From contig NZ_JALJRB010000001.1 of assembly GCF_022968795.1 (NCBI RefSeq), forward strand, positions 62,001 through 126,000: 64,000 bases of DNA, read 5' to 3'. The stretch's first letter is position 1, and the number at the start of each line of letters is the position of its first letter. Source of the stretch: Desulfatitalea alkaliphila (GTDB taxonomy: Bacteria > Desulfobacterota > Desulfobacteria > Desulfobacterales > Desulfosarcinaceae). Positions 28,813 through 37,540 of this stretch are shown here, in pieces. The position numbers and the translations under genes are program-made. The notes beneath the pieces are model-generated. The model saw nothing but the letters and a program-made list of their open reading frames with translations, was not told where the DNA came from and made no database searches.

Positions 28813-29127
28813 ATGAACACCAACAAAAGCGTCGTTCACTACCTGGTTATCGTGCTGCTGGTTCTGGGGTTGGCAGCGTGCGCATCGACACCCAAACAGT
28901 CCGGAGCCGGTGAGTACGTCGATGATACGGTCATTACGACGAAAGTAAAATCCCTGCTTGCCGCCGATGATTTTCTCAGGTCATTCGAAATCGGCGTGGA
29001 AACCTACAAGGGTACCGTCCAATTGAGCGGTTTCGTGAACACCCAGGATGCCGTCAACAGTGCGGGTGAGATTGCCGCCAGTGTCCAAGGGGTCGATTCC
29101 GTGAAGAACAACCTGATTGTGAAGTGA
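28813..29127 (+). CDS. BON-domain lipoprotein
   Basis: A 104-residue protein beginning with a lipoprotein signal (HYLVIVLLVLGLAACAS, lipobox LAAC), followed by one BON domain: YVDDTVITTKVKSLL, a GTVQLSGFV strand pair and VQGVDSVKNNLIV. BON domains bind phospholipid or peptidoglycan, as in OsmY, so the product should sit in the periplasm attached to a membrane. The ATG at 28813 follows AAAGGA; the in-frame TTG nine bases earlier is unlikely. Confidence 0.9.
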   Translation: MNTNKSVVHYLVIVLLVLGLAACASTPKQSGAGEYVDDTVITTKVKSLLAADDFLRSFEIGVETYKGTVQLSGFVNTQDAVNSAGEIAASVQGVDSVKNNLIVK

Positions 29128-29301
29128 TGATCGTCATCACTTTCCATGCGAAGTTACGTCACACCCTTAAGGGGTCGGCTATCGAAACAGCAAGGCAGTT
29201 GCAAGCCGTGCGACCGTCGCCACCCGCAGCCTTGCGATGCTGACTGAACATTTCACATCCAGCCCGGCCCGGTCCGGACAGCTTTACAGGAGGCAAACAA
29301 A

Positions 29302-30303
29302 ATGAACAAAGTCGCAATCAACGGATTGGGCCGAATCGGCCGGGCCGTTTTGAAAATTCTAATCGACACGCCGGACTTGGAACTGGTGGCGATGAATGAC
29401 CTGCAGCCTGCGGACAATCTGGCCTATCTGCTCAAATACGACTCCGTTTACGGGCGCTACGACCTACCGGTGCAAGTCGGCCCCAACCATCTGTCGATCG
29501 GTGAAAAAAAACTTCGGCTGTTCGGCAAACAAGATCCGTCCGAACTGCCCTGGCATGAGCTGGCTGTGGACATCGTGTTCGAGTGCACCGGCGTATTTCG
29601 CCGTCGGGAGCAGATGCAGCAGCATTTGAAGGCGGGAGCAAAGCATGTGATTCTATCGGCGCCCGAAAAATCGGGTGACGTCGCCACGGTGGTCCACGGT
29701 GTCAACCGGCCGGACGGCAATCCCGACCTGATCAGCTGTGCCAGCTGCACGACCAATTGCATCACGCCGGTGGTCGAAGTGCTCGGCCGGCGCATCGGCG
29801 TGCGAAAAGCCACCATGACGACGATTCATGCCTATACCAGCAGCCAGTCGATCGTGGACGGGCCCAAGAACAAGTGGCGCAGGGGGCGCGCCGGTGCCGC
29901 CAACCTGGTACCCACGTCGACGGGGGCCGCCAAGGCAACGGCCAAGGCGCTGCCGCAATATGACGGCATATTCGACGGGGTCGCCGTCCGCGCACCCGTG
30001 GCCGTCGGTTCCATCGTCGATATCGTTGCCGTTACCGAACGGCGGACCGACAAAGAGGAGATCAACGCCATATTCCGCGAGGAAGCCGGTTCGCAACGCT
30101 ATGAGGGCATCCTGGGGGTATGCGAAGATCCGATTGTTTCATCGGATATCATCCAGGATACGCGCGCTTCGATCGTCGACCTGACAATGACCCAGGTGGT
30201 GGACGGCGATCTGATCAAGGTGATGAGCTGGTACGACAACGAATGGGGATACAGCGCACAGATGGTTCGCGAGGCCCGGCGCATGGCCCGCCTGCCCACA
30301 TAA
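29302..30303 (+). CDS. gap: Glyceraldehyde-3-phosphate dehydrogenase, type I
   Basis: A 333-residue GAPDH. NGLGRIGRAVL is the dinucleotide site; the Asp in AMNDLQP at the end of the second strand favours NAD over NADP; the catalytic Cys is in SCASCTTNCITP and the partner His in TTIHAYTSSQS; WYDNEWGYS is the C-terminal signature. AGGAGGCAAACAAA precedes the ATG. It acts in glycolysis or gluconeogenesis. It stands alone without pgk or tpi. Confidence 0.97.
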   Translation: MNKVAINGLGRIGRAVLKILIDTPDLELVAMNDLQPADNLAYLLKYDSVYGRYDLPVQVGPNHLSIGEKKLRLFGKQDPSELPWHELAVDIVFECTGVFRRREQMQQHLKAGAKHVILSAPEKSGDVATVVHGVNRPDGNPDLISCASCTTNCITPVVEVLGRRIGVRKATMTTIHAYTSSQSIVDGPKNKWRRGRAGAANLVPTSTGAAKATAKALPQYDGIFDGVAVRAPVAVGSIVDIVAVTERRTDKEEINAIFREEAGSQRYEGILGVCEDPIVSSDIIQDTRASIVDLTMTQVVDGDLIKVMSWYDNEWGYSAQMVREARRMARLPT

Positions 30304-30311
30304 TACAATCC

Positions 30312-30332
30312 GGTTGTGCACAAAGCCCAAGT
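30312..30332 (+). repeat. Half-copy of the 19396 palindrome
   Basis: GGTTGTGCACAAAGCCCAAG matches the left arm at 19396 with two differences, and the preceding bases AATCC also match. Like the other copy it starts within ten bases of a stop codon. The complementary arm is absent here. Confidence 0.6.
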
Positions 30333-30609
30333 CAGATTGGAACCGGGCAAAAGCAACATCGGGATCGAAATTGTAATCGGTTGCTTCCTGTGGTGGGATT
30401 ACCCTGATCGTCCATCATCACGACGCTCCTTTTGTGGTTCTATTATTCAGAGGATGAAAGATGAATCACAACCTACCCGCTTTATGCGACGGCGGACATG
30501 GGGCACAATCCCTATTTGCTGCGGCGCAGTTCCGTATCCGCATATGCGCCGATCCGGCAGTGCTTCACAGTCGGAGCAGCGAAAAACCCAATAAATTCAT
30601 TTAAAAACA

Positions 30610-30638
30610 TTGACCAGGGGCAGGGGGGATGATAAATT
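30610..30638 (+). promoter_or_regulatory. Sigma70-like promoter upstream of kaiC
   Basis: TTGACC and TAAATT are separated by 17 bases. The predicted start of transcription is about 50 bases before kaiC. Pattern match only. Confidence 0.42.
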
Positions 30639-30692
30639 GTTGCTTGATCCCTCGCCTCCCGTATCAATAGACAGTTTCACTTAGAAAATAAC

Positions 30693-32186
30693 ATGCAGGG
30701 TCCTCCGATGAACGATTTTTCCTCCGGGAACGGAATCATACAGGCCATACCTAAGTTGAAAACGGGCAACACCAACCTCGACGCGGTGCTCCAGGGTGGG
30801 TTTCCCAAGAACCGACTGAGCTTGATCAGCGGCGGGGCGGGTACCGGAAAAACCCTGTTGACCCTCGAATGCGTATATCGCAAAGCCTTGACCGGAGAAT
30901 CGGCGGTCTTCGTCACCTTCGAAGAGAATGCGGCGGTTTTGCGGGAAAATGCCGCCGCCTTGGGTTGGAACCTGGCCGACCTTGAAGCTTCGGGCCGCTT
31001 TTTCATCCAGGCGGTGGATACCCCCATAACGGTGATCCGAAGTGGTGAATTCGACGTACAAGGGCTGCTGGCGATGCTGGACAGACGGCTCAAAACCGTC
31101 GGGGCAACCTGGCTGGCCATTGACGCCATCGATATGTTGCTGCGCATTTTCGACCAGGATGTGTTGGAACGGGAGCAACTCGGATTGCTCTGCAATTGGC
31201 TTGGCAAGCGGGAAGTGACCACACTCCTGACGGTCAAGGCCATGACTTCGGGTGAGAAGGTCTATCCTTATCTCGACTTCATGGCCGACTGCGTGCTGCA
31301 CCTCGACCAGCGTATGGACGGCGAAGTGCGCACACGACGCCTGCGGGTGAATAAATACCGGGGGTCGGGATTTTTGAGCAACGAATACCCTTACGTCATC
31401 GACTCTCGCGGCGTGCGGCTGGTACCGGTGTCCTGCATGGCTTTGAACCACGTTGCCTTGAGAGACCGCATGAGCAGCGGTATTCAAAATCTGGATCGCC
31501 TACTGGGGGGCGGCTTTTTCAAGGGGAGCACTATTCTGTTCTCCGGTCCCAGTGGCGTGGGTAAAACCTTGCTGGCATCGACTTACGCCCGCGCGGCCTG
31601 CCGCCAGGGCGAACGGGTGTTGTACATCAGCTTCGAGGAGTCCGCCGACAGTCTGATCAGCGGCGGACGCAACGCGGGCCTCGAACTGCAATCCCTGGTC
31701 GAAAAGCAACTCCTGCATATTATGCCCATCATGCCGGAATCCATGGGGACCGAGCAGCACCTGTTCCATATCCTGGATGCGATAGAGCGATACTCCGTTG
31801 AACATGTCGTGCTGGATGCCATTTCGGCCTGCCGTCGCATGGGAGCCCCAAAAGCCGCCTTCGATCTGCTGCTCCGCCTGGTCAACCATTGTAAAACCCA
31901 GGGCATCGCCTGTGTGTTCACCAACCAGGCCCTTTCGACCGGCGGGCATCATGAAATCAGCGGTGTCGGCCTCTCCTCCCTGCTCGATACGGCCCTGGTG
32001 ATGAGATACGTGAAAGCGCGCGACGAACTGCAGCGGCGGCTGCTGGTGTTCAAGTCCCGCGGTTCGGCGCATTCCAATCGCTATCATGAGCTGCGCATCA
32101 CCGACGAGGGCATCGTGATCTCGGACCCGCGCCCGGACACGGCGGGAGACCACGGATCCAATCCCGTAAAACCGACGGAGGCATGA
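30693..32186 (+). CDS. kaiC: KaiC-like double RecA-domain ATPase
   Basis: A 497-residue protein with two tandem KaiC domains. Domain 1 (about 10-240) has Walker A GGAGTGKTLL and the FVTFEE glutamates; domain 2 (about 245-485) has GPSGVGKTLL and ISFEES. The C-terminal strand KSRGSAHSNRYHELRITDEG is typical of KaiC. In the region equivalent to cyanobacterial Ser431-Thr432, before LLDTALVMRYV, this protein has Ser428-Ser429, so both phosphosites stay hydroxylated. It is followed at once by kaiB and a PAS histidine kinase; there is no kaiA. In non-cyanobacteria such sets are linked to stress and diurnal adaptation. An ATG at 30708 is an alternative start. Confidence 0.93.
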   Translation: MQGPPMNDFSSGNGIIQAIPKLKTGNTNLDAVLQGGFPKNRLSLISGGAGTGKTLLTLECVYRKALTGESAVFVTFEENAAVLRENAAALGWNLADLEASGRFFIQAVDTPITVIRSGEFDVQGLLAMLDRRLKTVGATWLAIDAIDMLLRIFDQDVLEREQLGLLCNWLGKREVTTLLTVKAMTSGEKVYPYLDFMADCVLHLDQRMDGEVRTRRLRVNKYRGSGFLSNEYPYVIDSRGVRLVPVSCMALNHVALRDRMSSGIQNLDRLLGGGFFKGSTILFSGPSGVGKTLLASTYARAACRQGERVLYISFEESADSLISGGRNAGLELQSLVEKQLLHIMPIMPESMGTEQHLFHILDAIERYSVEHVVLDAISACRRMGAPKAAFDLLLRLVNHCKTQGIACVFTNQALSTGGHHEISGVGLSSLLDTALVMRYVKARDELQRRLLVFKSRGSAHSNRYHELRITDEGIVISDPRPDTAGDHGSNPVKPTEA

Positions 32187-32187
32187 T

Positions 32188-32511
32188 TTGACGCTAAGGG
32201 ATGCATCGGATACCACCGGCAGCCGCACACCTTCTCCGCGGGTCATTCTGTTCGTCGCCGGGAGCGAGCGCAATTCGCGGATGGCCAGGGAGAACCTGAA
32301 GCGCATTTGCGAAAGCGACCTGCACGATAAATATCAAGTGCGCATCGTCGATGTGCTGGTAGACGTTGAAACCGCACTATCGCACAATGTCCTGCTTACC
32401 CCCTGCTTGCTGATTCAATTTCCGGAACCGGCCATTATGATCGTCGGCAATCTAAGCGATGCGGCGGCCGTGCAGGACGCTTTGCATTCCGACCCCGAAA
32501 CTTCGGAATAA
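32188..32511 (+). CDS. kaiB: KaiB-like protein
   Basis: A 107-residue thioredoxin-fold protein: PRVILFVAGSERNSRMARENL, KYQVRIVDVLVDVETALSHNVLLTPCLL and the NLSD motif are the KaiB pattern (strand, helix, then a cis-Pro region at TPCLL). The proposed start is a TTG, six bases after GGAGG inside the kaiC end; the nearest ATG would remove the first strand. In the Kai oscillator KaiB binds the KaiC N-terminal ring. It lies one base after kaiC. Confidence 0.88.
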   Translation: MTLRDASDTTGSRTPSPRVILFVAGSERNSRMARENLKRICESDLHDKYQVRIVDVLVDVETALSHNVLLTPCLLIQFPEPAIMIVGNLSDAAAVQDALHSDPETSE

Positions 32512-32645
32512 TCGACTGTCGGTCCATTTCGCTAACGCTTTGGCGTTTGCCGCTGCTCCTTGCCGCAGATTTTACAATGAAGGCATCGGCATTAAAGCGA
32601 TACCGAATACTACGCCGACATGAACGCCAAACAGGCAGGTTTGCC

Positions 32646-33923
32646 ATGAAGGATAGAGACCGGTCCCTGAAACAGTCGGTGAAAAACGCCGAATCGCACC
32701 TCCGGGCGCTGCAAAACGAGGAGGTGGATGCGGTTGTCGGCCGCAAGGGGCTTTCGTTGCTGCGCTTGCGTGAAGTCGAGGAACAGTTGCGCGTAAGCGA
32801 AGCCCGTTACCGGGGGATCGTGGAGAGCCAGCGGGAAATGATCGGTCGTTGGACACCGCACCGCAATCTGACTTTTGTCAACGATGCCTACTGCCGTTTC
32901 TTCAATCGAACCCGGGACCAGGTGATCGGGCGACACGTTTTTGACGAGGTGGTCGCCGAAGACCTGCCAAGAATGGAAGCGGCCTTTTCCGGTTTGAACA
33001 AAAAGGCACCTTATGTCGATATCGAGTACAGGGTCCGTGCGGCAGGCGGGATCCGCTGGACCTACTGGACCCATCAGGCCCTCTTCGATGCTGACGGACG
33101 GTTGACGGAGGTGCAGTCCATCGGCAGGGATATCAGCCAGCATAAGCATCTCGAAAATCAATTGCGCAACAATCACGCCAGACTCGAAGCGCGCGTGCGC
33201 CAGCGGACCGCTGAACTCCAGCGCCAAAAAATGGCGTCGGAAGCGCTGAATGACAAAATCAGGCGGTTGATCCGCAAAACCTTCGAAGCCATGGAAAACG
33301 AACGGCGCCTCATCGCCAAGGAACTGCACGATGGCATCGGCGCCAGTCTGGCGGCCATCAAATTCAGCATCGAACAGCGCCTGGTTGAGATGGACGATCT
33401 GCCCCCTTCGGCAAGTCTTTCGTTTGAACATATTCTGTCATATCTCGTGGACACCATCAAAGAAACCAAGAGGATCTCCCGGGGATTGCGCCCCACAACC
33501 CTGGACGATTTAGGACTCTTGACAACGATCAGAAACCATACACATCAATTGCGCAAAATCCATCCCCATATTCACTTCGCCGAAGACTTTGGCATCGAAG
33601 AGACGGATATCCCCGAACACCTCAAGATTGTCATCTATCGTGTGCTGCAAGAAGCATTAAACAATGCCACACGCCACAGCGGCGGAGACACCATCCAGAT
33701 CATCCTTGAAGAAAGCAAAGACGACTGTCTGCTGCTCACAGTGCGCGACAACGGCCGTGGTTTCGACATGCATGCCCATTCCCTTGTCAACGAGGAAAAC
33801 TGGGGTTGCGGATTGCAGAACATGCGGGACCGAACGGAGATCTGCGGCGGTAAGTTCGACATCGAATCCTTGCTGCATAAGGGAACCCTTGTGCGTTTCG
33901 TATTTCCCTGCGATACCGAATAG
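32646..33923 (+). CDS. PAS-domain sensor histidine kinase (NarX/HisKA_3 type)
   Basis: About 425 residues: a leading helical segment, a PAS domain (VSEARYRGIVESQREMI to GRDISQHKH), a coiled linker, a HisKA_3 dimerisation domain with phospho-acceptor His228 in KELHDGIGASLAAIK, and an HATPase domain with EALNNATRHS (N box), DNGRGFD and GCGLQNMRDR. No membrane segment is visible, so the signal is cytoplasmic. It lies downstream of kaiCB and could read the Kai state, as SasA does, though it has no KaiB-like domain. HisKA_3 kinases signal to NarL-type regulators such as the one at 1394. The start is uncertain. Confidence 0.9.
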   Translation: MKDRDRSLKQSVKNAESHLRALQNEEVDAVVGRKGLSLLRLREVEEQLRVSEARYRGIVESQREMIGRWTPHRNLTFVNDAYCRFFNRTRDQVIGRHVFDEVVAEDLPRMEAAFSGLNKKAPYVDIEYRVRAAGGIRWTYWTHQALFDADGRLTEVQSIGRDISQHKHLENQLRNNHARLEARVRQRTAELQRQKMASEALNDKIRRLIRKTFEAMENERRLIAKELHDGIGASLAAIKFSIEQRLVEMDDLPPSASLSFEHILSYLVDTIKETKRISRGLRPTTLDDLGLLTTIRNHTHQLRKIHPHIHFAEDFGIEETDIPEHLKIVIYRVLQEALNNATRHSGGDTIQIILEESKDDCLLLTVRDNGRGFDMHAHSLVNEENWGCGLQNMRDRTEICGGKFDIESLLHKGTLVRFVFPCDTE

Positions 33924-34339
33924 GCCAACTTTTTCTGATTTTTCGAAAACCATCGGACCTCTTCTCGCCTTTTTCTTTTCACCCTTTCCGGCCAGGGCGT
34001 TTCTGGAGAGATGCCCATCGCTCTCCTCTGCGGCGCGGTCGGGCAACACGCCATCAACCGTGATTTCACCTTCTTTTTCGGCAACATCGCCCGCAGGACA
34101 CCATTCCCCCATGACGGTTCAGATTCCGCCGGCATAACGAAAAGCGGCCTTTTGTGGCTTATGGCCGCATCATCGGCCGGGCCATCATATAGGAATTTGG
34201 AATCTACCGTAGCCGGGTCAGTCAAATAGGGTGGAAGCTGTATTCCTAAATGTGCGCCTTTCCTTTTATAAACAAGCAACAATAGGGGCGTTCACAAGGA
34301 AACCAACGACAATGGCAACAATGACAAGGAGGTACAAGC
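33924..34339. other. Intergenic region
   Basis: About 415 bases between the histidine kinase and superoxide reductase genes. Open frames on the minus strand cross into the kinase gene antisense and have no ribosome site. Nothing recognisable. Confidence 0.5.
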
Positions 34340-34735
34340 ATGGGGAAAATGGGCGAAATGTATCAGACAGCGGATTGGAAAAGCGAGAAACATGTTCCGG
34401 TGATTGAATGCCCGGACACGGTTCAAGCCGGGGAAATATTCAATGTCACCCTTTCGCTGGGCAAGGAGGTGGCGCATCCCAACACCGTGGAGCACCACAT
34501 TCGCTGGATACGGTTGTTCTTTAAGCCTGACGATGACAAATTTGTTTATCATGTGGGCAGCTATGAGTTTGCAGCGCATGGCGAATCGGTGGCGGGTGCC
34601 GATCAAGGACCGGTGCATTGTCATCACGCCGCGGTGGCCGGCATGCAAATCAAGAAGTCAGGGGCCCTGCTGGCGACGGCTTATTGCAACATTCATGGGC
34701 TGTGGGAAAACGCCAAGCCGATCAAGGTGGCATAG
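34340..34735 (+). CDS. sor: Superoxide reductase, one-iron (neelaredoxin/class II type)
   Basis: A 131-residue protein with the catalytic iron ligands of superoxide reductase: EKHVPVIE (Glu and Lys near the iron, first His), HPNTVEHHIRWI (two further His), and CNIHGLWE (Cys and His). It lacks the N-terminal desulforedoxin domain, so it is the one-iron class. It reduces superoxide to peroxide without making oxygen, a usual defence of anaerobes. AAGGAGG lies eight bases before the ATG. Confidence 0.94.
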   Translation: MGKMGEMYQTADWKSEKHVPVIECPDTVQAGEIFNVTLSLGKEVAHPNTVEHHIRWIRLFFKPDDDKFVYHVGSYEFAAHGESVAGADQGPVHCHHAAVAGMQIKKSGALLATAYCNIHGLWENAKPIKVA

Positions 34736-34862
34736 GTCTGTCCTCATAGTATCGAATGGAACGAACCCTAAAATAACCGCCGGCGTCCAAGCTCGGCGCG
34801 CGTATTGCGCCGATCCGAACGCCGGCAATTCCATTGGACTTGTACCGGGTCAAACGGCCGAT

Positions 34863-35621
34863 CTATACTTTGCCGCCCATCGAGCCCGGTGGTGCATTGC
34901 GTTTTTTCTCTCCTGGAGGATCGGGATACTCCTTCGGCGCTTCGACATCGGATTGGTTCATTTCCTTTTGTCGTTCCTTGGAAAAGGGGTCGATATGCCG
35001 CCGCTTTTTCACCCAGTAGCGCAGGCCGTAACCCAGCCCGATGAGTAACAAAACAAGCAAAACCCACCATAAATGTCGTCCTTCCAAAAATTCACCGACG
35101 ACAACAATCGGGATGCCCAGCAGCGCCTGCGCGGGCAAACCGATGGCGATATAGTATAAAAAGGGAATGCCCGAGAGGGAGAGCAGATAATTTTTCATGG
35201 TGTAGGAGAGCCCCGGAACGACCATGAACAGAATGCTAGGCCATACAAACCCGCTTTCCGGCAATTGAGGCATCCGGTGAGCGGCTTTGAACAGATATCT
35301 CTCGAGCACAGGACGCAGCAGGGAGTTTGCAACAAGGAAGGTCATCAAAAGATGCGCCGCCATTCCGACGGACATGATGAAAAGGCCGGTCGCGACATCG
35401 AAATGGGTCCCCAGCAGCAACAAGAACACGGTGATGGGAAACCCGATCAACGGCAAGACAAGATAGAGCCCCAAAATAAATGCCACGTGGGTCTTGTCAT
35501 TGACAATGCCCTGCCACAGTTCATCCAGGTCCCCGGCGTTCAACCACACAAGAGTGGCGACAACGGCGAGCAAGATCATCAAAGCCGCGATGGTACGTTT
35601 GGATGGGACAACAGGATGCAT
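34863..35621 (-). CDS. TVP38/DedA-like membrane protein
   Basis: About 252 residues with six hydrophobic segments. The arrangement LPLIGFPITVFLLLLGTHFD and FMVVPGLSYTMKNYLLSLSGIP is reminiscent of the TVP38/TMEM64 (VTT) family, including the re-entrant loop with a Pro-Gly. The C-terminus is a charged tail (KKRRHIDPFSKE). The start is uncertain: an ATG at 35621 lacks a good ribosome site and the frame is open to 35711. It is divergent from the rhodanese operon. Confidence 0.7.
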   Translation of the reverse strand: MHPVVPSKRTIAALMILLAVVATLVWLNAGDLDELWQGIVNDKTHVAFILGLYLVLPLIGFPITVFLLLLGTHFDVATGLFIMSVGMAAHLLMTFLVANSLLRPVLERYLFKAAHRMPQLPESGFVWPSILFMVVPGLSYTMKNYLLSLSGIPFLYYIAIGLPAQALLGIPIVVVGEFLEGRHLWWVLLVLLLIGLGYGLRYWVKKRRHIDPFSKERQKEMNQSDVEAPKEYPDPPGEKKRNAPPGSMGGKV

Positions 35622-35830
35622 GCGCTGATTCCGAACGGCCTTACAAGCCGAAACCGTGTTGCAAATCGTGACCGGTTGGGTGACCGGTTGATAATTGATA
35701 TTAAGGCACAAATGGCGCTTGAAAAATCAGTTTCGAAGGGTATTTTTACGGTCACAGCATTCTATTATCGTGTATTTTCACCCTCCCTCTGTCTTCTGCC
35801 ACATAAAGATTCCCATATCCCGTATCTTTC

Positions 35831-35852
35831 AAATGGGTAAAACCACCCATTT
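35831..35852. promoter_or_regulatory. Perfect 8-base inverted repeat upstream of the rhodanese operon
   Basis: AAATGGGT, six bases, ACCCATTT, centred about 75 bases before the rhodanese ATG in an AT-rich divergent intergenic region. The size and placement fit an operator for a dimeric regulator. No candidate regulator is encoded next to it. Confidence 0.4.
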
Positions 35853-35915
35853 ACCCGACCAGGGCCTGCAGCGTAGAATAAATACAAATTTACACAATGG
35901 ACGGAGGAAATTTCC

Positions 35916-37010
35916 ATGGAAACAACCCACAGATTAAGGTATGCCATCCTGGCGCTGATTCTGTTTCTAAGCCTTTTGTGGTCCTTGGCTTCAGCTTCCC
36001 AGCAGGAAAACAGCTATCCCAACTCCCGATTTATCGCACACCCCCAGTGGCTCAAGGCCCATCTGGAGGATACAGATCTGGTCATTGCAGATGTACGAAC
36101 GGATGATCATTTTGACGGCGCACTGATCCCCGGTGCCATACGACTTCCTTGGTCCAAGTTCCGGTTTAATGATATCGGCAATGATGTGGCCACGACTTTC
36201 ATCGGTATTGCCCAGGCCCAGGATATCCTTGGCCGTCACGGCATTACCCCGAAAGATACCATCGTTCTTTACGACTCGGTAGAACGGGATGGAGGCGCCA
36301 CCGCATCCTATGTTTTCTGGGTCCTGGATATCCTGGGACATGAAAACAAAAAGATTCTCGTGCGTGGCATCGATGGATGGAAAGATGCCGGGTATGATCT
36401 GGTCACCACGCCTCGTGAAACCAAGCCGCTGCTTTATCAGGCGCCAGCAAAAAAAATACAAAAACAACAGCTTATTACCGGTAATTTCGTTTACAAGCAG
36501 CTCGGCGATTTCTGTTACCAGATCATCGATGTACGCTCACGGGAGGAATATATGGGTGAAAAGGGTACCAAAGGACTCGACGGAACCCCATTGAAACTGG
36601 GGCATATCCCAACAGCTGTAAACATCAACTATCAGAATGCATGGACGGATATGGAGACAAAGGCGGTTAAATCCTATGCCCGGCTCCAGAATCTTTACGC
36701 AGGCCTGGATGCATCCAAGGCAGTGATTGTTTACTGCAATTCAGGAAGACGCAGCGCCTTTTCCTATTTTATACTTCGTTTGATGGGATTTGAAAGGGTG
36801 TACACCTATGAAAAGTCTTGGAAAGAGTGGGGGAATCCGGACAGATTTTTTCCAGTGGAAACCAGGGAAAACAAATTGGCAAGCAGCATGCTGCCCACTC
36901 CTTCAACAGCAACCCGGACCGTCTCAAGCCAGAAATCTTCCGAAGCATCATCAAGCGACGGATCCGGTTCAGGTAAACCTGCAGGCGGCTATATTTCATG
37001 CGGAGGTTGA
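35916..37010 (+). CDS. Exported tandem-rhodanese sulfurtransferase
   Basis: A 364-residue protein with an N-terminal signal peptide or anchor (residues 8-27, ILALILFLSLLWSLASA). Two rhodanese domains follow: about 38-165, in which the active-site position reads YDSVERDGG and lacks Cys, and about 185-320 with the catalytic loop VYCNSGRRS. The last 45 residues are a Ser/Thr-rich linker ending in GGYISCGG, which places a second exposed Cys at the C-terminus. It should transfer sulfane sulfur in the periplasm, feeding the YeeE transporters encoded just downstream. Confidence 0.88.
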   Translation: METTHRLRYAILALILFLSLLWSLASASQQENSYPNSRFIAHPQWLKAHLEDTDLVIADVRTDDHFDGALIPGAIRLPWSKFRFNDIGNDVATTFIGIAQAQDILGRHGITPKDTIVLYDSVERDGGATASYVFWVLDILGHENKKILVRGIDGWKDAGYDLVTTPRETKPLLYQAPAKKIQKQQLITGNFVYKQLGDFCYQIIDVRSREEYMGEKGTKGLDGTPLKLGHIPTAVNINYQNAWTDMETKAVKSYARLQNLYAGLDASKAVIVYCNSGRRSAFSYFILRLMGFERVYTYEKSWKEWGNPDRFFPVETRENKLASSMLPTPSTATRTVSSQKSSEASSSDGSGSGKPAGGYISCGG

Positions 37011-37012
37011 TC

Positions 37013-37540
37013 ATGGAAAAAAAGAATATCTCCACCGCCTATTGGCCGTGGCTTCCGGCTGCATTTGCCCTGGCCGGCATCATTGTATTTATTTTTGCGA
37101 CATTCGGGCCACCGGCCTCTTCCAGTGGTTTTGTCAGCACAATTAAAGGGGCTGTCCAGACGGTGGCACCGGAGTATGTTGAAAACAAGACCCATTACGC
37201 GATGATGCCTGACACCGGTTCGTGGCTCTTTGCCTTCGTTCTGGGAATGGCCATGGGTGGTTTTATCGCCGGCCGTACAGGCCGAATACCGGTAAGAGAT
37301 ATACCGGAAATATGGGAAAAACGATTTGACAGCAGCCGGACCAGAAGATTTGCAGCCACCTTTGTCGGTGGTTTCATCATACTTTTTGCCGCCCGACTGG
37401 CAGGCGGCTGTACTCTGGGCCTTTTTATTTCCGGATCATCACAGCTGGCTGTCAGCGGATTGTATTTCGGGGCGCTTATTTTTGCCTTTGCCATGGTCAC
37501 CGCACGCCTCGTATACGGCAGAACTGGAAAGGAGGAATAA
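37013..37540 (+). CDS. YeeE/YedE-type sulfur transporter, first half
   Basis: A 175-residue membrane protein with four to five hydrophobic segments and the family motif AARLAGGCTLGLFISG holding a conserved Cys. YeeE/YedE (TsuA) proteins carry thiosulfate or related sulfur compounds by a relay of Cys residues. Here the transporter is split into two adjacent genes. The ATG at 37013 follows GCGGAGG at a good distance, three bases after the rhodanese stop. The stop overlaps the next start (TAATG). Confidence 0.88.
   Translation: MEKKNISTAYWPWLPAAFALAGIIVFIFATFGPPASSSGFVSTIKGAVQTVAPEYVENKTHYAMMPDTGSWLFAFVLGMAMGGFIAGRTGRIPVRDIPEIWEKRFDSSRTRRFAATFVGGFIILFAARLAGGCTLGLFISGSSQLAVSGLYFGALIFAFAMVTARLVYGRTGKEE

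Larger units (their letters stand above)
30304..30692. other. Intergenic region gap-kaiC
   Basis: About 390 bases with a half-copy of the 19.4 kb palindrome at its left end and a sigma70-like promoter at its right end. No gene is supported in between. Confidence 0.55.

Noticed and set aside
33635-34282. 215-codon minus-strand frame after the histidine kinase
   Set aside because: Half of it is antisense to the kinase ATPase domain, and it lacks a ribosome site and family resemblance.
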